Origin: JAZGGS01 sp963764825
Lineage (GTDB): Bacteria; Bacteroidota; Ignavibacteria; Ignavibacteriales; Ignavibacteriaceae
Reading direction: 5' to 3'
Length of the DNA stretch: 64,000 nt
Assembly (NCBI GenBank): GCA_963764825.1
Contig: CAVXUA010000007.1
Location: forward strand, 1-64,000
Shown: in pieces, positions 38,446-48,559 of the stretch
Layout of the letters: each line of letters opens with the position of its first letter
Position numbering within the stretch: position 1 is the stretch's first letter
Program-made: the position numbers and the translations under genes
The notes under the pieces: model-generated
The model's input: only the letters and a program-made list of their open reading frames with translations
Database searches by the model: none
Told to the model about the DNA's origin: nothing

Positions 38446-39711
38446 TCACGAAAATTTCATCATTTGTTTTCCTTCAAGCTGTTCAATAAAAGCTTCTACA
38501 TTTGTTTTAGTCTGCTCATCAGAGATAAGTCTCATGTCATTCAAGATCGCCGTTGATGGTAATACTCGGAATACCTGTTTCCCGTCTCAAGTCTTTGCGG
38601 CATACCATAACGATTATTCGAATTGTTAGGACAAGTTTTTGCATCGTGAAAAATAACTCCCATCTATATTAAAGAATTCTATCATCCTTTTCATATACTT
38701 TTCTTTTGCTTCATCTGATTTTACAATAAATAAGTTCCGAGTATGCTTTTGCCATACTCGTAAATGGGTCTTCAGGATCAAAATCTGTAAATATCCAGCT
38801 ATTGCAATAGGTGGAAGCAAGTACACAAGCATTTAAATTTGCAAACAATTCCGAATGAGGTCTTAGTCTCCCCCAAACGGGCATACCTTCCCAATAAAGC
38901 CGGAACTGTTCATCTTCAACTGCACCTTCATCGTTTTTCACTCTTTCTTTCAATTCTTTTAGAAGTACTTTGTAATACTCAACGGCTTGTTCGGTTCCTC
39001 TTAAAACTACAGCAGGACCCATATGAATAGTTCCATCAAAAAATGTGAATGGGGACGGGCTGGTTGTAGCTGTTTCCAGGACTTCTTTCCAAAGCTCAGA
39101 ACATTCTCTCGATAGAGCCACAACTATTTTTAGTTTCTCCATATCAAATTTATTACCCGAGATTTTTTCGAGAGGTTCTACCAAATTTTCAATCTGATTA
39201 GCAATAGATGGAATAATACTTCCATTAATTTCTGTTGGATTTCTGTGAGTATGAATGCCTAATGAAGGAACCTTGAGTTCCCTGGAATACCATGCAAACC
39301 AATCTTTTACATCCCTGCATTGATTAGTATTGTAAACTAAAACATCCGGTTTCGGAACATTTTCTATTCCTTCAAATGCTTTGGATAATGGAGTTATGCC
39401 TTTAATATAAGCGCCTATATCCGATGTGAGGTAAGAACAGATATCGGGAGAATAACCGATTGCATTAGCATCCGGGATAACTTCTGCTGCGAACGTGATG
39501 TGCCTAATAGGGCACCATGATTTTCCGGGTAATAAACATTAAATCCCATTGATAAAAGCAGCTCTGAAGGGCCAACGCTTGTACACCAGGCAACTTTTTC
39601 CTCCCCTGTTTTAGAAGCCCTGTCTAATTCATAAAAATAATCGGACATATATTTATTCATAAGTTTAGTCGCTTCTATTTTCTTCCGGGTTAATTTTTTC
39701 TCTTCGCCCAT
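38446..39711 (-). pseudogene. Third 2-hydroxyacyl-CoA dehydratase / benzoyl-CoA reductase catalytic subunit (HgdB/BcrB-like), frameshifted
   Basis: About 421 residues over at least three frame changes (near 39440, 38725 and 38590). Family marks are VAWCTSVGPSELLLSMGFNV with the cluster-ligand Cys, YSPDICSYLTSDIGAYIKG, DVLVYNTNQCRDVKDWFAW, RLYWEGMPVWGRLRPHSELF, ACVLASTYCNSWIF, and the end ITINGDLNDMRLISDEQTKT. It resembles BcrB/HgdB most. The gene directly upstream is an activase (39834-40628), but a second catalytic partner is not next to it, so it may pair with a subunit from one of the two complete sets. The number of breaks leaves its activity in doubt. Confidence 0.72.
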
Positions 39712-39833
39712 GAAAAATCCTCCAGTCCGATAAATTTTATTTTGCTTATTTAAAACATAATAAATTTAAATCTTGGTTATACATTAATGGATTAAATTTT
39801 TTCGTTTAAATATTTTTCAAAAATTATAAATTT

Positions 39834-40628
39834 TTATAATTCTTTTTCCAATGCATACAAAGCAGCACCTACAGCTCCGGAAAGCTGCGGGTAAGCCGGA
39901 ACTAATATTTCTCTTTTAATCATTTCTTGTGTCATCTTAACCAGGTATGGATTATGAGCTACAACTCCACCAGTCATAACAATTTTTTCTGTAAATGAGT
40001 CCATTTCAATAATTCTCTTAATAACTGAAAAGAAGACACCCTTTACAATATCGGGTAACTTTTTTCCATTTCGTATATTTTCCAAAATTTCTGTGGCTGA
40101 AAAAACAGTGCAGTAACTTCCTAATTTTACCATATCTTCCGATTGGCATGCAAGTTCATCCATATCTTCAAGAGGAATATCAAGTCGTGCAGACATTTCT
40201 TCCAGGAATGCACCCGTGCCTGCAGCACATTTTCTGTTCATTTTAAAACTTGAGCGCTTACCGCTTTCGTCAAGCTTAATTATTTTATTATCCTGCCCGC
40301 CAATATCAATGATGGTAATTGCAATTGGGAAATAGTGATGACATCCTTTTGCGTGACAGCCGATCTCCGTCACCGTCTCACCTGCATACGATACATTCCT
40401 TCTTCCATAACCGGTTGCTACCGATCGGACAATATCCTTTTCTTCAACATTTGCCATTTCCAGGGATTGTTTTAAGCAAAGATTGGCTGTGATGGTAAAA
40501 TCTGTACCCGATTTTTCTACAGAGTGGCCAACTAAATTTTTATCGGAATCTATAACAGCAACTTTTGTTCTCGATGCCCCCACATCGGCTCCAACAAAAA
40601 CGGGCTGTGAATTAATTTTAGTCATCAA
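39834..40628 (-). CDS. 2-hydroxyacyl-CoA dehydratase activase (HgdC-like ATPase)
   Basis: A 264-residue member of the ASKHA ATPase family that couples ATP hydrolysis to low-potential electron transfer through a [4Fe-4S] cluster shared in a homodimer. It has ATP-binding motifs VGADVGASRTKVAVID and ITIIDIGGQDNKIIKLDE, cluster Cys in NRKCAAGTGAF (about 133) and GSYCTVFSATE (about 170), and a C-terminal GGVVAHNPYLV and GAVGAALYA. Its single-subunit HgdC type differs from the heterodimeric BcrA/BcrD that precede it by 100 bp. It probably serves the HgdB-like subunit at 38446-39711. Confidence 0.82.
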   Translation of the reverse strand: MMTKINSQPVFVGADVGASRTKVAVIDSDKNLVGHSVEKSGTDFTITANLCLKQSLEMANVEEKDIVRSVATGYGRRNVSYAGETVTEIGCHAKGCHHYFPIAITIIDIGGQDNKIIKLDESGKRSSFKMNRKCAAGTGAFLEEMSARLDIPLEDMDELACQSEDMVKLGSYCTVFSATEILENIRNGKKLPDIVKGVFFSVIKRIIEMDSFTEKIVMTGGVVAHNPYLVKMTQEMIKREILVPAYPQLSGAVGAALYALEKEL

Positions 40629-40727
40629 TAATTCGCTTCCAAATTAAATACTCTTATCATAGTCAAGTATCCGTTCGCTATAGTTTTTTATTGATGGATG
40701 ATTGTTCATCTCTTAAAGAATAAAATT

Positions 40728-41573
40728 CTATTTTGTAAATACTTCTTCATCTTTCCCTTTTAACTTCAAATACCTGAAGCCGCCCCAAAGTGCTGCGCCC
40801 AGAGCTCCTGCATAGATTGCATCAGGACTGGTTCTGATTTCAAACTCATATTTACTTTCTTTCGATAACTCGTCGATAGCCTGAATCATTCCTTTATTCA
40901 TCGCCATACCCCCGGTAAGAAAAATGGGGGATTTGGCCTTTAGTGATGACAACAATCTCACCACCCGGTTGGCAATCGATAAATGAATACCCTTAATAAT
41001 ATCCGGTGTAGAAATTCCTCGAGACACCATATTAATAACATCAGTTTCAGCAAGTACTGCACAAATTCCGGATGGAGTTTCTGGAGCTTCTGCCTTGAGG
41101 GAAACATCTCCTACTTCTTCAATTGATAATCCCAGGTAACGCGAAATGTTTTCTATAAATTGTCCTGAACCTGAAGCACATTGCCCGGTCATCTTATAAT
41201 CAAGCACTTTGCCATTTTCATTTACTTTAATTGCTCTTACGAAAAGTGCTCCCATATCCACAACGGTTTTCACACCGGGTGAAAGAAACACACCGCCTTT
41301 AGCGTGAGTTGTCATACTATAGAAGTGTCCCGTTTTTCTCTTTACCATCTCACCTTCCCCGGTAGATGCAAGATAGATAACATCCTCATAATTCAGCTTA
41401 TTTCTTTCCAATAATAAATCAAGCAGCTCTTCGGCTACTGAAGAAGGATTTCTCTTCCTTATCTTTTCAATCCGTTTATCAATAATCACTTGTTCATCGC
41501 CATACTTCATCAGCAGCGCTTTTATATAATTTCCTCCAACATCAATTCCCAATGTGTAAAGTTTATGGCTCAT
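40728..41573 (-). CDS. bcrD: Benzoyl-CoA reductase subunit D (ATPase)
   Basis: One of the two ATPase/electron-activation subunits of class I benzoyl-CoA reductase. It is 281 residues, matching BcrD/BadG. Motifs: LGIDVGGNYIKALLMKYGDE, VVDMGALFVRAIKVNENGKV, cluster Cys in TGQCASGSGQFIENISRYLG and SGICAVLAETDVINMVSRGI, and FLTGGMAMNKGM. CASGSGQF and AETDVINMVSRGIS separate BcrD-type from HgdC and BzdQ-type activases. It follows bcrA with a 1-bp gap, giving the Thauera order C-B-A-D. Confidence 0.9.
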   Translation of the reverse strand: MSHKLYTLGIDVGGNYIKALLMKYGDEQVIIDKRIEKIRKRNPSSVAEELLDLLLERNKLNYEDVIYLASTGEGEMVKRKTGHFYSMTTHAKGGVFLSPGVKTVVDMGALFVRAIKVNENGKVLDYKMTGQCASGSGQFIENISRYLGLSIEEVGDVSLKAEAPETPSGICAVLAETDVINMVSRGISTPDIIKGIHLSIANRVVRLLSSLKAKSPIFLTGGMAMNKGMIQAIDELSKESKYEFEIRTSPDAIYAGALGAALWGGFRYLKLKGKDEEVFTK

Positions 41574-41574
41574 A

Positions 41575-43002
41575 TTAATTAATGTTTTTTACTTTGTTCT
41601 GTGATTTCTTACCCGGCAGGTCTGCTCTTAAATTCCTTCGTGCAAACATTGCTCCTCCTAATGCACCCATAAAGATAGAGTCTGTATCAATATTAATGGT
41701 TATATCATTTCCATAACTTTCATATATCATATCCTTAATGTACTTTAGAACAGCTTGATTACGAGCAACACCACCGGTAAAAGTAAACTCATTCCTCACT
41801 CCGCCGGAACGAGCAATTAAAGACATAGCCCTGATCACAATTGATCTATGCAATCCAGCAAGAATATCTTCACGCTTTTCACCCACATTTAAAAGTTCCC
41901 TGATTTCTGCACCAGCAAAAACAGTACAGGTAGAACAAATGTTCACTTCTTTCTCAGCATCAAGTGCTAACGGTCCTAATTCATTAAGTGAAAGACTGAA
42001 TTCGTCAGCTACATAACCAAGATATCGTCCACACCCCGCGGCACATCTGTCATTCATGTGAAAACTTGTAACTAATCCATGGCTATCTACCTGAATAGCT
42101 TTTGTATCCTGCCCGCCTATATCTAACACAGTTTTTGTATTAGGAAAAATTGCATGTGCGCCAAAAGCATGACACAGGATTTCCGATTTTATACTATCTT
42201 CGGGGAAAGGAAGCAGCGCTCTTCCATAACCGGTTCCAACCATATTCGCTATATGTATTTCCATTTCAGCAATATATTCAATGTGGTCTTTTAATGATTC
42301 TGAAACGGATTGATAATTACCTTCAAGCAGGTGTAATTCAACATCGAAGTGAACACTTTTTTCTTCATCACCTGACCTTCCAACGCCATTATATTTTTCA
42401 TCAAGGATTTCAATTGATTCATGAACCAATTCAACAAAATTATAATCCACCATTTCATTTTCCACCGGGGTTATGCTTTTATCAAATGCGAGCATCAGCG
42501 GTTCGAAATAATCTTTATCAAGTTTTTCAACTTCTGCATGATACTTTTCACCAATCACATCCCGGAAGAACTGGTTTTTTCCACCCAGATATCCGTGCAA
42601 GTATTCATTTTTTATTACTGGTCCAATGCTGGAGATTATTTTATCAACATAAGGGGAAAGCTTTTCTTTAAGTTCATTAGTAAATGATGTGTTAACAGTT
42701 TTTTTAAGTTCTTTATGAAGAATATCAAGCCGCTCATTAAACTGAAGATATTGGAAAACAGCTTTCAAGTCTTCTATATATGTAAGCTTTTCCGGGTGAT
42801 CTTCTATTTCATTTTTTAATTTTCTTTTCAGCAAATTAAACCTTGCGTCAAAAGTAGCTTCGAGGCGCGCAATATCTGCAGCAACTTTATAATTAGCCCG
42901 TGTGTTCGTAATTCCTCTTCCAATGATTTCATCTCTTTCATTGATGATAATAGCTTTGGATGTTGTTGATCCGAGATCAACTCCTAAATAATATTTATGC
43001 AT
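41575..43002 (-). CDS. bcrA: Benzoyl-CoA reductase subunit A (ATPase)
   Basis: The second ATPase subunit of the Thauera-type enzyme. It is 475 residues, somewhat longer than the usual 436-438, with a helical, charged insertion between about residues 55 and 240. Motifs: YLGVDLGSTTSKAIIINERD, TVLDIGGQDTKAIQVDSHGL, cluster Cys in NDRCAAGCGRYLGYVADEF and ICSTCTVFAGAEIRELLNVG, then EKREDILAGLHRSIVIRAMS and FTGGVARNQAV. The CAAGCGRYLGY and AGAEIRELL strings are specific for BcrA/BadF. It lies 14 bp after bcrB. Confidence 0.9.
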   Translation of the reverse strand: MHKYYLGVDLGSTTSKAIIINERDEIIGRGITNTRANYKVAADIARLEATFDARFNLLKRKLKNEIEDHPEKLTYIEDLKAVFQYLQFNERLDILHKELKKTVNTSFTNELKEKLSPYVDKIISSIGPVIKNEYLHGYLGGKNQFFRDVIGEKYHAEVEKLDKDYFEPLMLAFDKSITPVENEMVDYNFVELVHESIEILDEKYNGVGRSGDEEKSVHFDVELHLLEGNYQSVSESLKDHIEYIAEMEIHIANMVGTGYGRALLPFPEDSIKSEILCHAFGAHAIFPNTKTVLDIGGQDTKAIQVDSHGLVTSFHMNDRCAAGCGRYLGYVADEFSLSLNELGPLALDAEKEVNICSTCTVFAGAEIRELLNVGEKREDILAGLHRSIVIRAMSLIARSGGVRNEFTFTGGVARNQAVLKYIKDMIYESYGNDITINIDTDSIFMGALGGAMFARRNLRADLPGKKSQNKVKNIN

Positions 43003-43016
43003 ATTTTAGAATTCTA

Positions 43017-44312
43017 CTATTCAATAATTAATTTACGCTGTTCCAGCATCTGGAAGAAAGATTCCAACCGATTTTTAATATTTGCATAAGAAAAATATCT
43101 TGGATCAACCAGGTCGGATTCAATAAACCCAACTGGTATTTCAAGTTTCTCTTCCAGCGTCCTCATCATTAACAACTGCCCGGCAGAGAATGAGTTACAA
43201 CTTTTTATGGAATTAACAAGGAAGCCGTCTGCATGGTAATCAGTTATACATTTTTCAAGCAGATCAATCCGCTGGGGAAGATTTAAATTTGTATAACAGT
43301 TCATACAATATTCGGCAAGGCTTTCCAGCGGTCTTTTCGGATCATGACGGAAGCCCATATCGTAAACGCCGCCAACTTTTGTATAGGTTGATGCAACAAT
43401 AACAGCTCCAAGATCATAAAAGAGTTTCCAGAACTCGCGGAAGCTTGTCCAGTTTGGCGGGCCTTCCACAACAAGCCGGAACCTTTCTTCTTCAATTTCA
43501 CCCTCCGGTGTAACGGGCCCCAATCCTTTTTCAACTCTTTCCAGGATTTCTTTGTAAAGTTCCTGGTAATAATCTACTGCTTCGGGTGTTCCCCTGAATC
43601 CAATATTAATAGGGCCTATATAATAAACACCTGCAAAGTATGCATCGATCGGTGAAGGAACATTCTTAGTTGTATCAAAAATATCAACAATAAAGTTTTC
43701 AGTTTTAACAGAGTTTTCAAGTATACCTTTTAATTTATCTTCATCATATTTAATTCCGGACACCTTTTCCATCTTAGGAATAACTTCTTCCTTTAACTGA
43801 TTAACCATGTACTGCCTCATCTCTTCGGTAATTTCACCATCTTTCTGGTAAGGAGTGTGAAGCATTGCAATTTCTGCATTAGGGTATAAATCTTCAAGTG
43901 ATTCAAACCACTTTAGAAAAGTGAAACAGCCGGTATAACTTAACAGCAGCAGATCAGGATCAGGAATCTTTTCGCCAGTGGGACCAATATTGCCTTTAAG
44001 CATCATCCCGATATCACACTTAACATAAGTACAAACATCTTCGGAATGCCCATACTTTTCAGCTTCACGGATATAATCACCCGATTTTTTTCTCATACCT
44101 GATTGAAGCGCATTTATTTCCGGGTAAACAGGCAGCAGATCAAATGCGTGGATTAATTCAGAAAGATTTCCCGGCACAAAAGTGTAAACAACTTTTTTAC
44201 CAGTTTCCTTTGTGGTGCTTAAATCTTTAAAAAGTTTTCCCGCCATTTCCTTCTGAAGAATCATGCTTCTTTCTTTTCTAACTTCCGCTTTTTGTTTTGT
44301 TGCCGATGACAT
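43017..44312 (-). CDS. bcrB: Benzoyl-CoA reductase subunit B (catalytic)
   Basis: A catalytic subunit of 431 residues in the 2-hydroxyacyl-CoA dehydratase D-component family, the length of BcrB/BadE. Marks: VVYTFVPGNLSELIHAFDLL, YGHSEDVCTYVKCDIGMMLK with candidate cluster Cys, LLLLSYTGCFTFLKWFESLE, RFRLVVEGPPNWTSFREFWK, ASTYTKVGGVYDMGFRHDP, and SIKSCNSFSAGQLLMMRTLE near the C-terminus. With BcrC it holds the site where benzoyl-CoA is reduced to the 1,5-diene. The gap to bcrC is 30 bp and the frame is complete. Confidence 0.9.
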   Translation of the reverse strand: MSSATKQKAEVRKERSMILQKEMAGKLFKDLSTTKETGKKVVYTFVPGNLSELIHAFDLLPVYPEINALQSGMRKKSGDYIREAEKYGHSEDVCTYVKCDIGMMLKGNIGPTGEKIPDPDLLLLSYTGCFTFLKWFESLEDLYPNAEIAMLHTPYQKDGEITEEMRQYMVNQLKEEVIPKMEKVSGIKYDEDKLKGILENSVKTENFIVDIFDTTKNVPSPIDAYFAGVYYIGPINIGFRGTPEAVDYYQELYKEILERVEKGLGPVTPEGEIEEERFRLVVEGPPNWTSFREFWKLFYDLGAVIVASTYTKVGGVYDMGFRHDPKRPLESLAEYCMNCYTNLNLPQRIDLLEKCITDYHADGFLVNSIKSCNSFSAGQLLMMRTLEEKLEIPVGFIESDLVDPRYFSYANIKNRLESFFQMLEQRKLIIE

Positions 44313-44342
44313 ATTAATTCAACTTTTATTAATGATCTTTAT

Positions 44343-45524
44343 TTAACCTGCTGCTACTTCTTCTCCCCAAAGTTTTATTGAATCGGAAAACGCTCCCACC
44401 TGCTCTTTAATATTCTTAAACTGACCTGTATTTTCTGCATACTGAATACTGATATAACGAAGATTTATTTCATCACAAGCTTTTTCAAAGATTGGTATAT
44501 CCAGCAATGCAGGATCGCAGAAACTAGGCGCGGCGAAAATTATTCCATCAACATTTCGTTGTTTGGCAAGCTCAATCAATCTTGCTTCTTTAGGATTATC
44601 AACATCATAAACTGAAGAGGAGAAAGTGCTTTTGGTAAGGTATCCTTTTACTAGTGCATTTAGCGGGTCATCTGTGCCAGCATCAACATCTCCCTGTATC
44701 CATCTTGAACCGATCATAAAATCATCTTCCACAATATAACATCCGGCGTTCTCAATTGTTTTTATTAATCCAACCGGCGGCTGTTCGCAGAAAGAACCGG
44801 ACACAAGTATTTTTATTTTATCCATCGGTTCGCCCGTTTCCTCCTGAAAAAAATCAGAAACTACTTCCAACATTTCATTATGTTCTTCAACCGGGATAAC
44901 CAAACCTGCGCGGACAATATAATAAACTTCTTCTGCTGTTAACCTCCATGGAAATTGTTCTCTTATATCATAAATCTTTTTTATCAATTCTCTATTTTTA
45001 TTATAAAGTTTTATTGAATGGTTTAATGCTTCGGTAGTTACCTCTGCTTTGTTTATTTTTTTAATAGCGTTAAGAACGTGATCAAGTTCGCTTCTATAAA
45101 AGGTTCCTCCAATCTCCGGTTGAAAATTCTGAGGGAGATCGAAATAGCTGGCAAATTTGCCTTTGCCCAAAATCTGAAACATACCGGAAAGATTTCTTAT
45201 AACATCACAAATTGCAGGAAAGATAAAGCCATCAATTCCTTCAAAGTGATTATCCAAAGCAAGTTCAATAATTCCTCTTGGAATGCGGCATATATACGAT
45301 TGATAATATGCATCTCCTTTTATAATCTGTTTTCTGTCCCCTACACCGTAAATTCCCACTGTCATTCCATTTGCTGCATGAACAATTTCCCTCGGGAAAT
45401 AGACCGGCATATGCCCGACTAAAACCCTGCTACTTTCTTCGGCTTTCCACTCTTTGGCTCTTGTAAAATTCAAATCGAATGCAAGGTCTTTACATTTTTC
45501 TATTAGATTCTTAATACTTTTCAT
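44343..45524 (-). CDS. bcrC: Benzoyl-CoA reductase subunit C (catalytic)
   Basis: The first gene of the bcrCBAD unit; 393 residues, like BcrC/BadD. Marks: VLVGHMPVYFPREIVHAANG, KQIIKGDAYYQSYICRIPRG, DGFIFPAICDVIRNLSGMFQ with a Cys, KILVSGSFCEQPPVGLIKTI, DDFMIGSRWIQGDVDAGTDD and FAAPSFCDPALLD, where the conserved FCDP motif binds the cluster. Upstream lies a 227-bp gap (45525-45751), AT-rich, a likely place for a promoter that would make bcrCBAD separate from the bzd-like set. Confidence 0.9.
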   Translation of the reverse strand: MKSIKNLIEKCKDLAFDLNFTRAKEWKAEESSRVLVGHMPVYFPREIVHAANGMTVGIYGVGDRKQIIKGDAYYQSYICRIPRGIIELALDNHFEGIDGFIFPAICDVIRNLSGMFQILGKGKFASYFDLPQNFQPEIGGTFYRSELDHVLNAIKKINKAEVTTEALNHSIKLYNKNRELIKKIYDIREQFPWRLTAEEVYYIVRAGLVIPVEEHNEMLEVVSDFFQEETGEPMDKIKILVSGSFCEQPPVGLIKTIENAGCYIVEDDFMIGSRWIQGDVDAGTDDPLNALVKGYLTKSTFSSSVYDVDNPKEARLIELAKQRNVDGIIFAAPSFCDPALLDIPIFEKACDEINLRYISIQYAENTGQFKNIKEQVGAFSDSIKLWGEEVAAG

Positions 45525-45751
45525 TTATTTATTGTGAAGTAGAATTTATTAATATACCGTATTAGCTTTTCTTGATAATAAGACATTTTTGTCTGAAAAT
45601 CAACTTTAATAATTAACAATTGTTTTCATTATTAGCTGTTGTTGATATACATGTTCTAAATAATACTTGTTTTTTACTCATATGAAAGGTTTCTGCTATA
45701 TATTGAATTGCTGTTTAAGATTAATTAGAGTCGTGGGCAGTAAATTTTAGT

Positions 45752-45979
45752 TTACTCTGCATCCTTTTTTCGCGTGTAGAGGATTTTATATTTCTCCGGG
45801 TTGACTAAAAAACATTCCTTGCAATACTCCTCAGGCAGATGTTCAGGATCAACATCTTTAACCATTACTTCAAACCCAATTGATTCATACATTTCAACCT
45901 GTTCGTTCACACGATCGTTATCGATGATACTTCTTCTATCCCAATCAGCCATCTTTTTATTTTTTAAATTATCCATCAT
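45752..45979 (-). CDS. Small CxxC protein at the end of the bzd-like unit
   Basis: A 75-residue acidic protein I cannot assign to a family. It contains EQVEMYESIGFEVMVKDVDP and a Cys pair in EEYCKECFLVNPEKYKILYT, followed by a basic tail. The C-x-x-C and small size suggest a metal-binding or redox accessory protein. It lies 34 bp after the BzdV-like gene on the same strand and is the last gene before the bcr promoter region, so co-expression with reductase electron-transfer genes is likely. Confidence 0.6.
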   Translation of the reverse strand: MMDNLKNKKMADWDRRSIIDNDRVNEQVEMYESIGFEVMVKDVDPEHLPEEYCKECFLVNPEKYKILYTRKKDAE

Positions 45980-46013
45980 TTTCTAAAAAAGATCGTCAAG
46001 ATTATCACCGGAA

Positions 46014-48512
46014 TCAGGCATCTTTACCATGCTTCTGGAGGTATTGCTGTAATAGTTCACTCTCACGTTTAGTAAACATCGGATCTGCTTCATAAATAAA
46101 ATATGATGCTCTCTCGTTGTCATCCAGTATTTCCAATAAGGTTTCTTTTATATTATCAGTGCCTTTAATATTGTATACTTCCTTGTTTTCATCAAGAAGT
46201 TGAATAACTCCTTCCTTCGAAGGAATTGACTCGATAACCTTAGCATCAAACTTCAGATATTTTTCAGGTAGAAGAGGATTGTGTCTGAAGTTCAGGCGCA
46301 GATCACACCGAAGACATCTACTTCCTTCTTTAATCGCTGAATCTTCTTTATAAGTTAACTCAACCGGATTAAAGTTTAATCTTCTTTTATCGGCATCAAT
46401 ATAATTAACTTTCTCCCTCTTTAAAGTGCCAAAGCCTTCTTCGCGTCCGATATACATTTGATTATCATTATACATATCGTCTTCACCATCAATTACACTA
46501 TCTCCACCTAGGAATATATCTATTGATCTTGCGGCTCTTCTACCATGACCTACAGCATCAATTACTGATGCGGGTCCTGAAACTATATCACCGCCCGCAA
46601 AAATTCCTTCAATATTTGTTCCCAGTGTATCCCAGTTTACTTTGATTATCCCATCTGAAAAAACAGATTGTTTGATTTCGTCATTCAGAAATCCAGTATC
46701 TGCTTCCTGTCCAATACAAATAATAACTTCATCTCCTGAAATTATGTCAGTAACAGATTCGTCATAAGTTGGAGCAAAAATTCCACTTTCGTTAAAAACA
46801 CTTGTGCATTTTTTAATTTTGACTTCTACTAAATTTTTATCATCTGAGTTTATTACACTGCCGATACCCCAGTCGTTTAAGATTTCTATTCCTTCTTCTT
46901 CAGCTTCTTTAATTTCAGTTTCATAAGCAGGCATTTCACCTTTTTGCTCCAGACAAACGATTGTAACCTTTTTAGCTTTTAATCTGATTGCTGTACGAGC
47001 TGCATCGGTTGCAACATTTCCACCACCAATTATTATCACAGATTTTGAATCAAAATAATCTGAAGCCAAATTATCTTTGACAACGCTGTTCAAAAATTCA
47101 ATTCCGTATCTAACCTGGTCAACTTCATCACCTGCAACTGGAATTGGCTTACTCTTTGATAATCCCGTTGATATAAAAACAGCATCGGCACCATTCGCTT
47201 TTATAGACTCAATTGTTTTATCCTTACCGATTGTAATATTCGTCTCAACTTCAACACCACTTTCCAGAATTCTGCTTATATCTTTATCTAAAATTTCTAT
47301 TGGTAATCTGTACCCTGGAATTCCATACCTTAACATACCACCAAGTTTTTCTTCTTTTTCATATACTATAACAGAATGTCCTTTTAATGCAAGAAAATAT
47401 GCTGCCGTTAGACCTGCCGGTCCGCTTCCAATAACAGAAATTTTCTTTCCTGTTTTCTTTTTTGATTTTTCAAGCGGGGGCAAAGTGCTGTTGCTCATTG
47501 CAAAATCTTTTATCATACGGATGTTAACCGGTTCGATTATTTCTGTCAGAAATTCAGAGAATTCATTTCGCCTGCATTCAACTTCGCAGGGATGAAAACA
47601 TATTTTACCGAGGACAGATGGAAAAGTTAATCTTGATGCTATTACTTCAGCTGCTTCCTGGACTTTTCCCTTTGATACAAGACGAAGATATAAAGGAATG
47701 TTCACTTCGCCGGGACAAGCGGCTCTACAAGGGACTAGTTCAGAAAACCCTTTTAGTTTAGGTTTGGCTTTATCTAGTAAAGCACCTGTAGGACAGACCT
47801 CAACACAGGAGCCACAGAATTTACACTCTGCTTCATTTAACATTGGGCCGTTAACTGTACCGATTATTAGCCTATCATTATTAATGACTCCACCTAGTGC
47901 ATAAACTCCTTTTACGTACTGGCAGACTCTTACGCAACGACCACAGGCAATGCATAAATTAAAATCGCGGTTAAACAATGGGTCGATGTTAATTTTCGGA
48001 AGATTTGTATACTGATATCTCGGGGTTTCAGGAGCAATGCCAACATAATCTACAACCCTTTCAAACTCGCAATTTCCAAGAAGCTCGCAACATCTTTCTT
48101 CAGCAGGTACATTGCCCGGACAAACATCTGTTACTGGAATGCATCCTTCCCTCTGACCGCATGTAAGACAGGAGTGTGGGTGAGTTGCCAAAATGGGGAT
48201 TAGGTTTTGTTGTCTTCGCTTCCTGATATTTTCGTTATCGGTGGTTATCTTCATCCCGTCCTTCACTTTGGTTTTACACGAAGATATCGGTTCTTCCTCA
48301 CCGTTTACTTTTACAATACACAATCCACACCCCGAAATTGATTCAATCGATGCATCTGTTTCATTGGTAAATTTATTTTCTCCCTGGTAAACCACCTCCG
48401 ATAATTCTAATGAATGGAATGGCGGCAAATCGGGATGACTGCATATTGTTGGGATGTAAATTTCAGCGGAGCGCGCAGCTTCAAGAATTGTATAGTCGTC
48501 GGTGAACTTCAA
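46014..48512 (-). CDS. bzdV: NuoG/GltD-like NAD(P)H:ferredoxin oxidoreductase (BzdV-like)
   Basis: An 832-residue iron-sulfur flavoprotein. The N-terminal third is NuoG/hydrogenase-like: [2Fe-2S] ligands (PTICSHPDL, ISGCGLCIV, SSC), a His-Cys3 cluster (HPHSCLTCGQREGC), then two [4Fe-4S] motifs, CIACGRCVRVC and CKFCGSCVEVCP. Next comes a GltD-type part: CRAACPGEVNIPLYLRLVSK, FAD motif VIGSGPAGLTAAYFLALKG, NADPH motif IIIGGGNVATDAARTAIRLK and GIFAGGDIVSGPASVIDAVG. It probably reduces the neighbouring ferredoxin for the reductase. The visible start is TTG; an ATG at 48530-48532 (MDNIQDA) would join in frame if one T is missing near 48512, giving MDNIQDALKFTDDY. Confidence 0.8.
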   Translation of the reverse strand: MKFTDDYTILEAARSAEIYIPTICSHPDLPPFHSLELSEVVYQGENKFTNETDASIESISGCGLCIVKVNGEEEPISSCKTKVKDGMKITTDNENIRKRRQQNLIPILATHPHSCLTCGQREGCIPVTDVCPGNVPAEERCCELLGNCEFERVVDYVGIAPETPRYQYTNLPKINIDPLFNRDFNLCIACGRCVRVCQYVKGVYALGGVINNDRLIIGTVNGPMLNEAECKFCGSCVEVCPTGALLDKAKPKLKGFSELVPCRAACPGEVNIPLYLRLVSKGKVQEAAEVIASRLTFPSVLGKICFHPCEVECRRNEFSEFLTEIIEPVNIRMIKDFAMSNSTLPPLEKSKKKTGKKISVIGSGPAGLTAAYFLALKGHSVIVYEKEEKLGGMLRYGIPGYRLPIEILDKDISRILESGVEVETNITIGKDKTIESIKANGADAVFISTGLSKSKPIPVAGDEVDQVRYGIEFLNSVVKDNLASDYFDSKSVIIIGGGNVATDAARTAIRLKAKKVTIVCLEQKGEMPAYETEIKEAEEEGIEILNDWGIGSVINSDDKNLVEVKIKKCTSVFNESGIFAPTYDESVTDIISGDEVIICIGQEADTGFLNDEIKQSVFSDGIIKVNWDTLGTNIEGIFAGGDIVSGPASVIDAVGHGRRAARSIDIFLGGDSVIDGEDDMYNDNQMYIGREEGFGTLKREKVNYIDADKRRLNFNPVELTYKEDSAIKEGSRCLRCDLRLNFRHNPLLPEKYLKFDAKVIESIPSKEGVIQLLDENKEVYNIKGTDNIKETLLEILDDNERASYFIYEADPMFTKRESELLQQYLQKHGKDA

Positions 48513-48559
48513 GCATCTTGAATATTATCCATTAATGACACAGCGAATCTATTATTTGA

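Noticed and set aside
42150..42671. 173-codon plus-strand open frame inside bcrA
   Set aside because: Antisense to a well-conserved ATPase subunit and without family resemblance.
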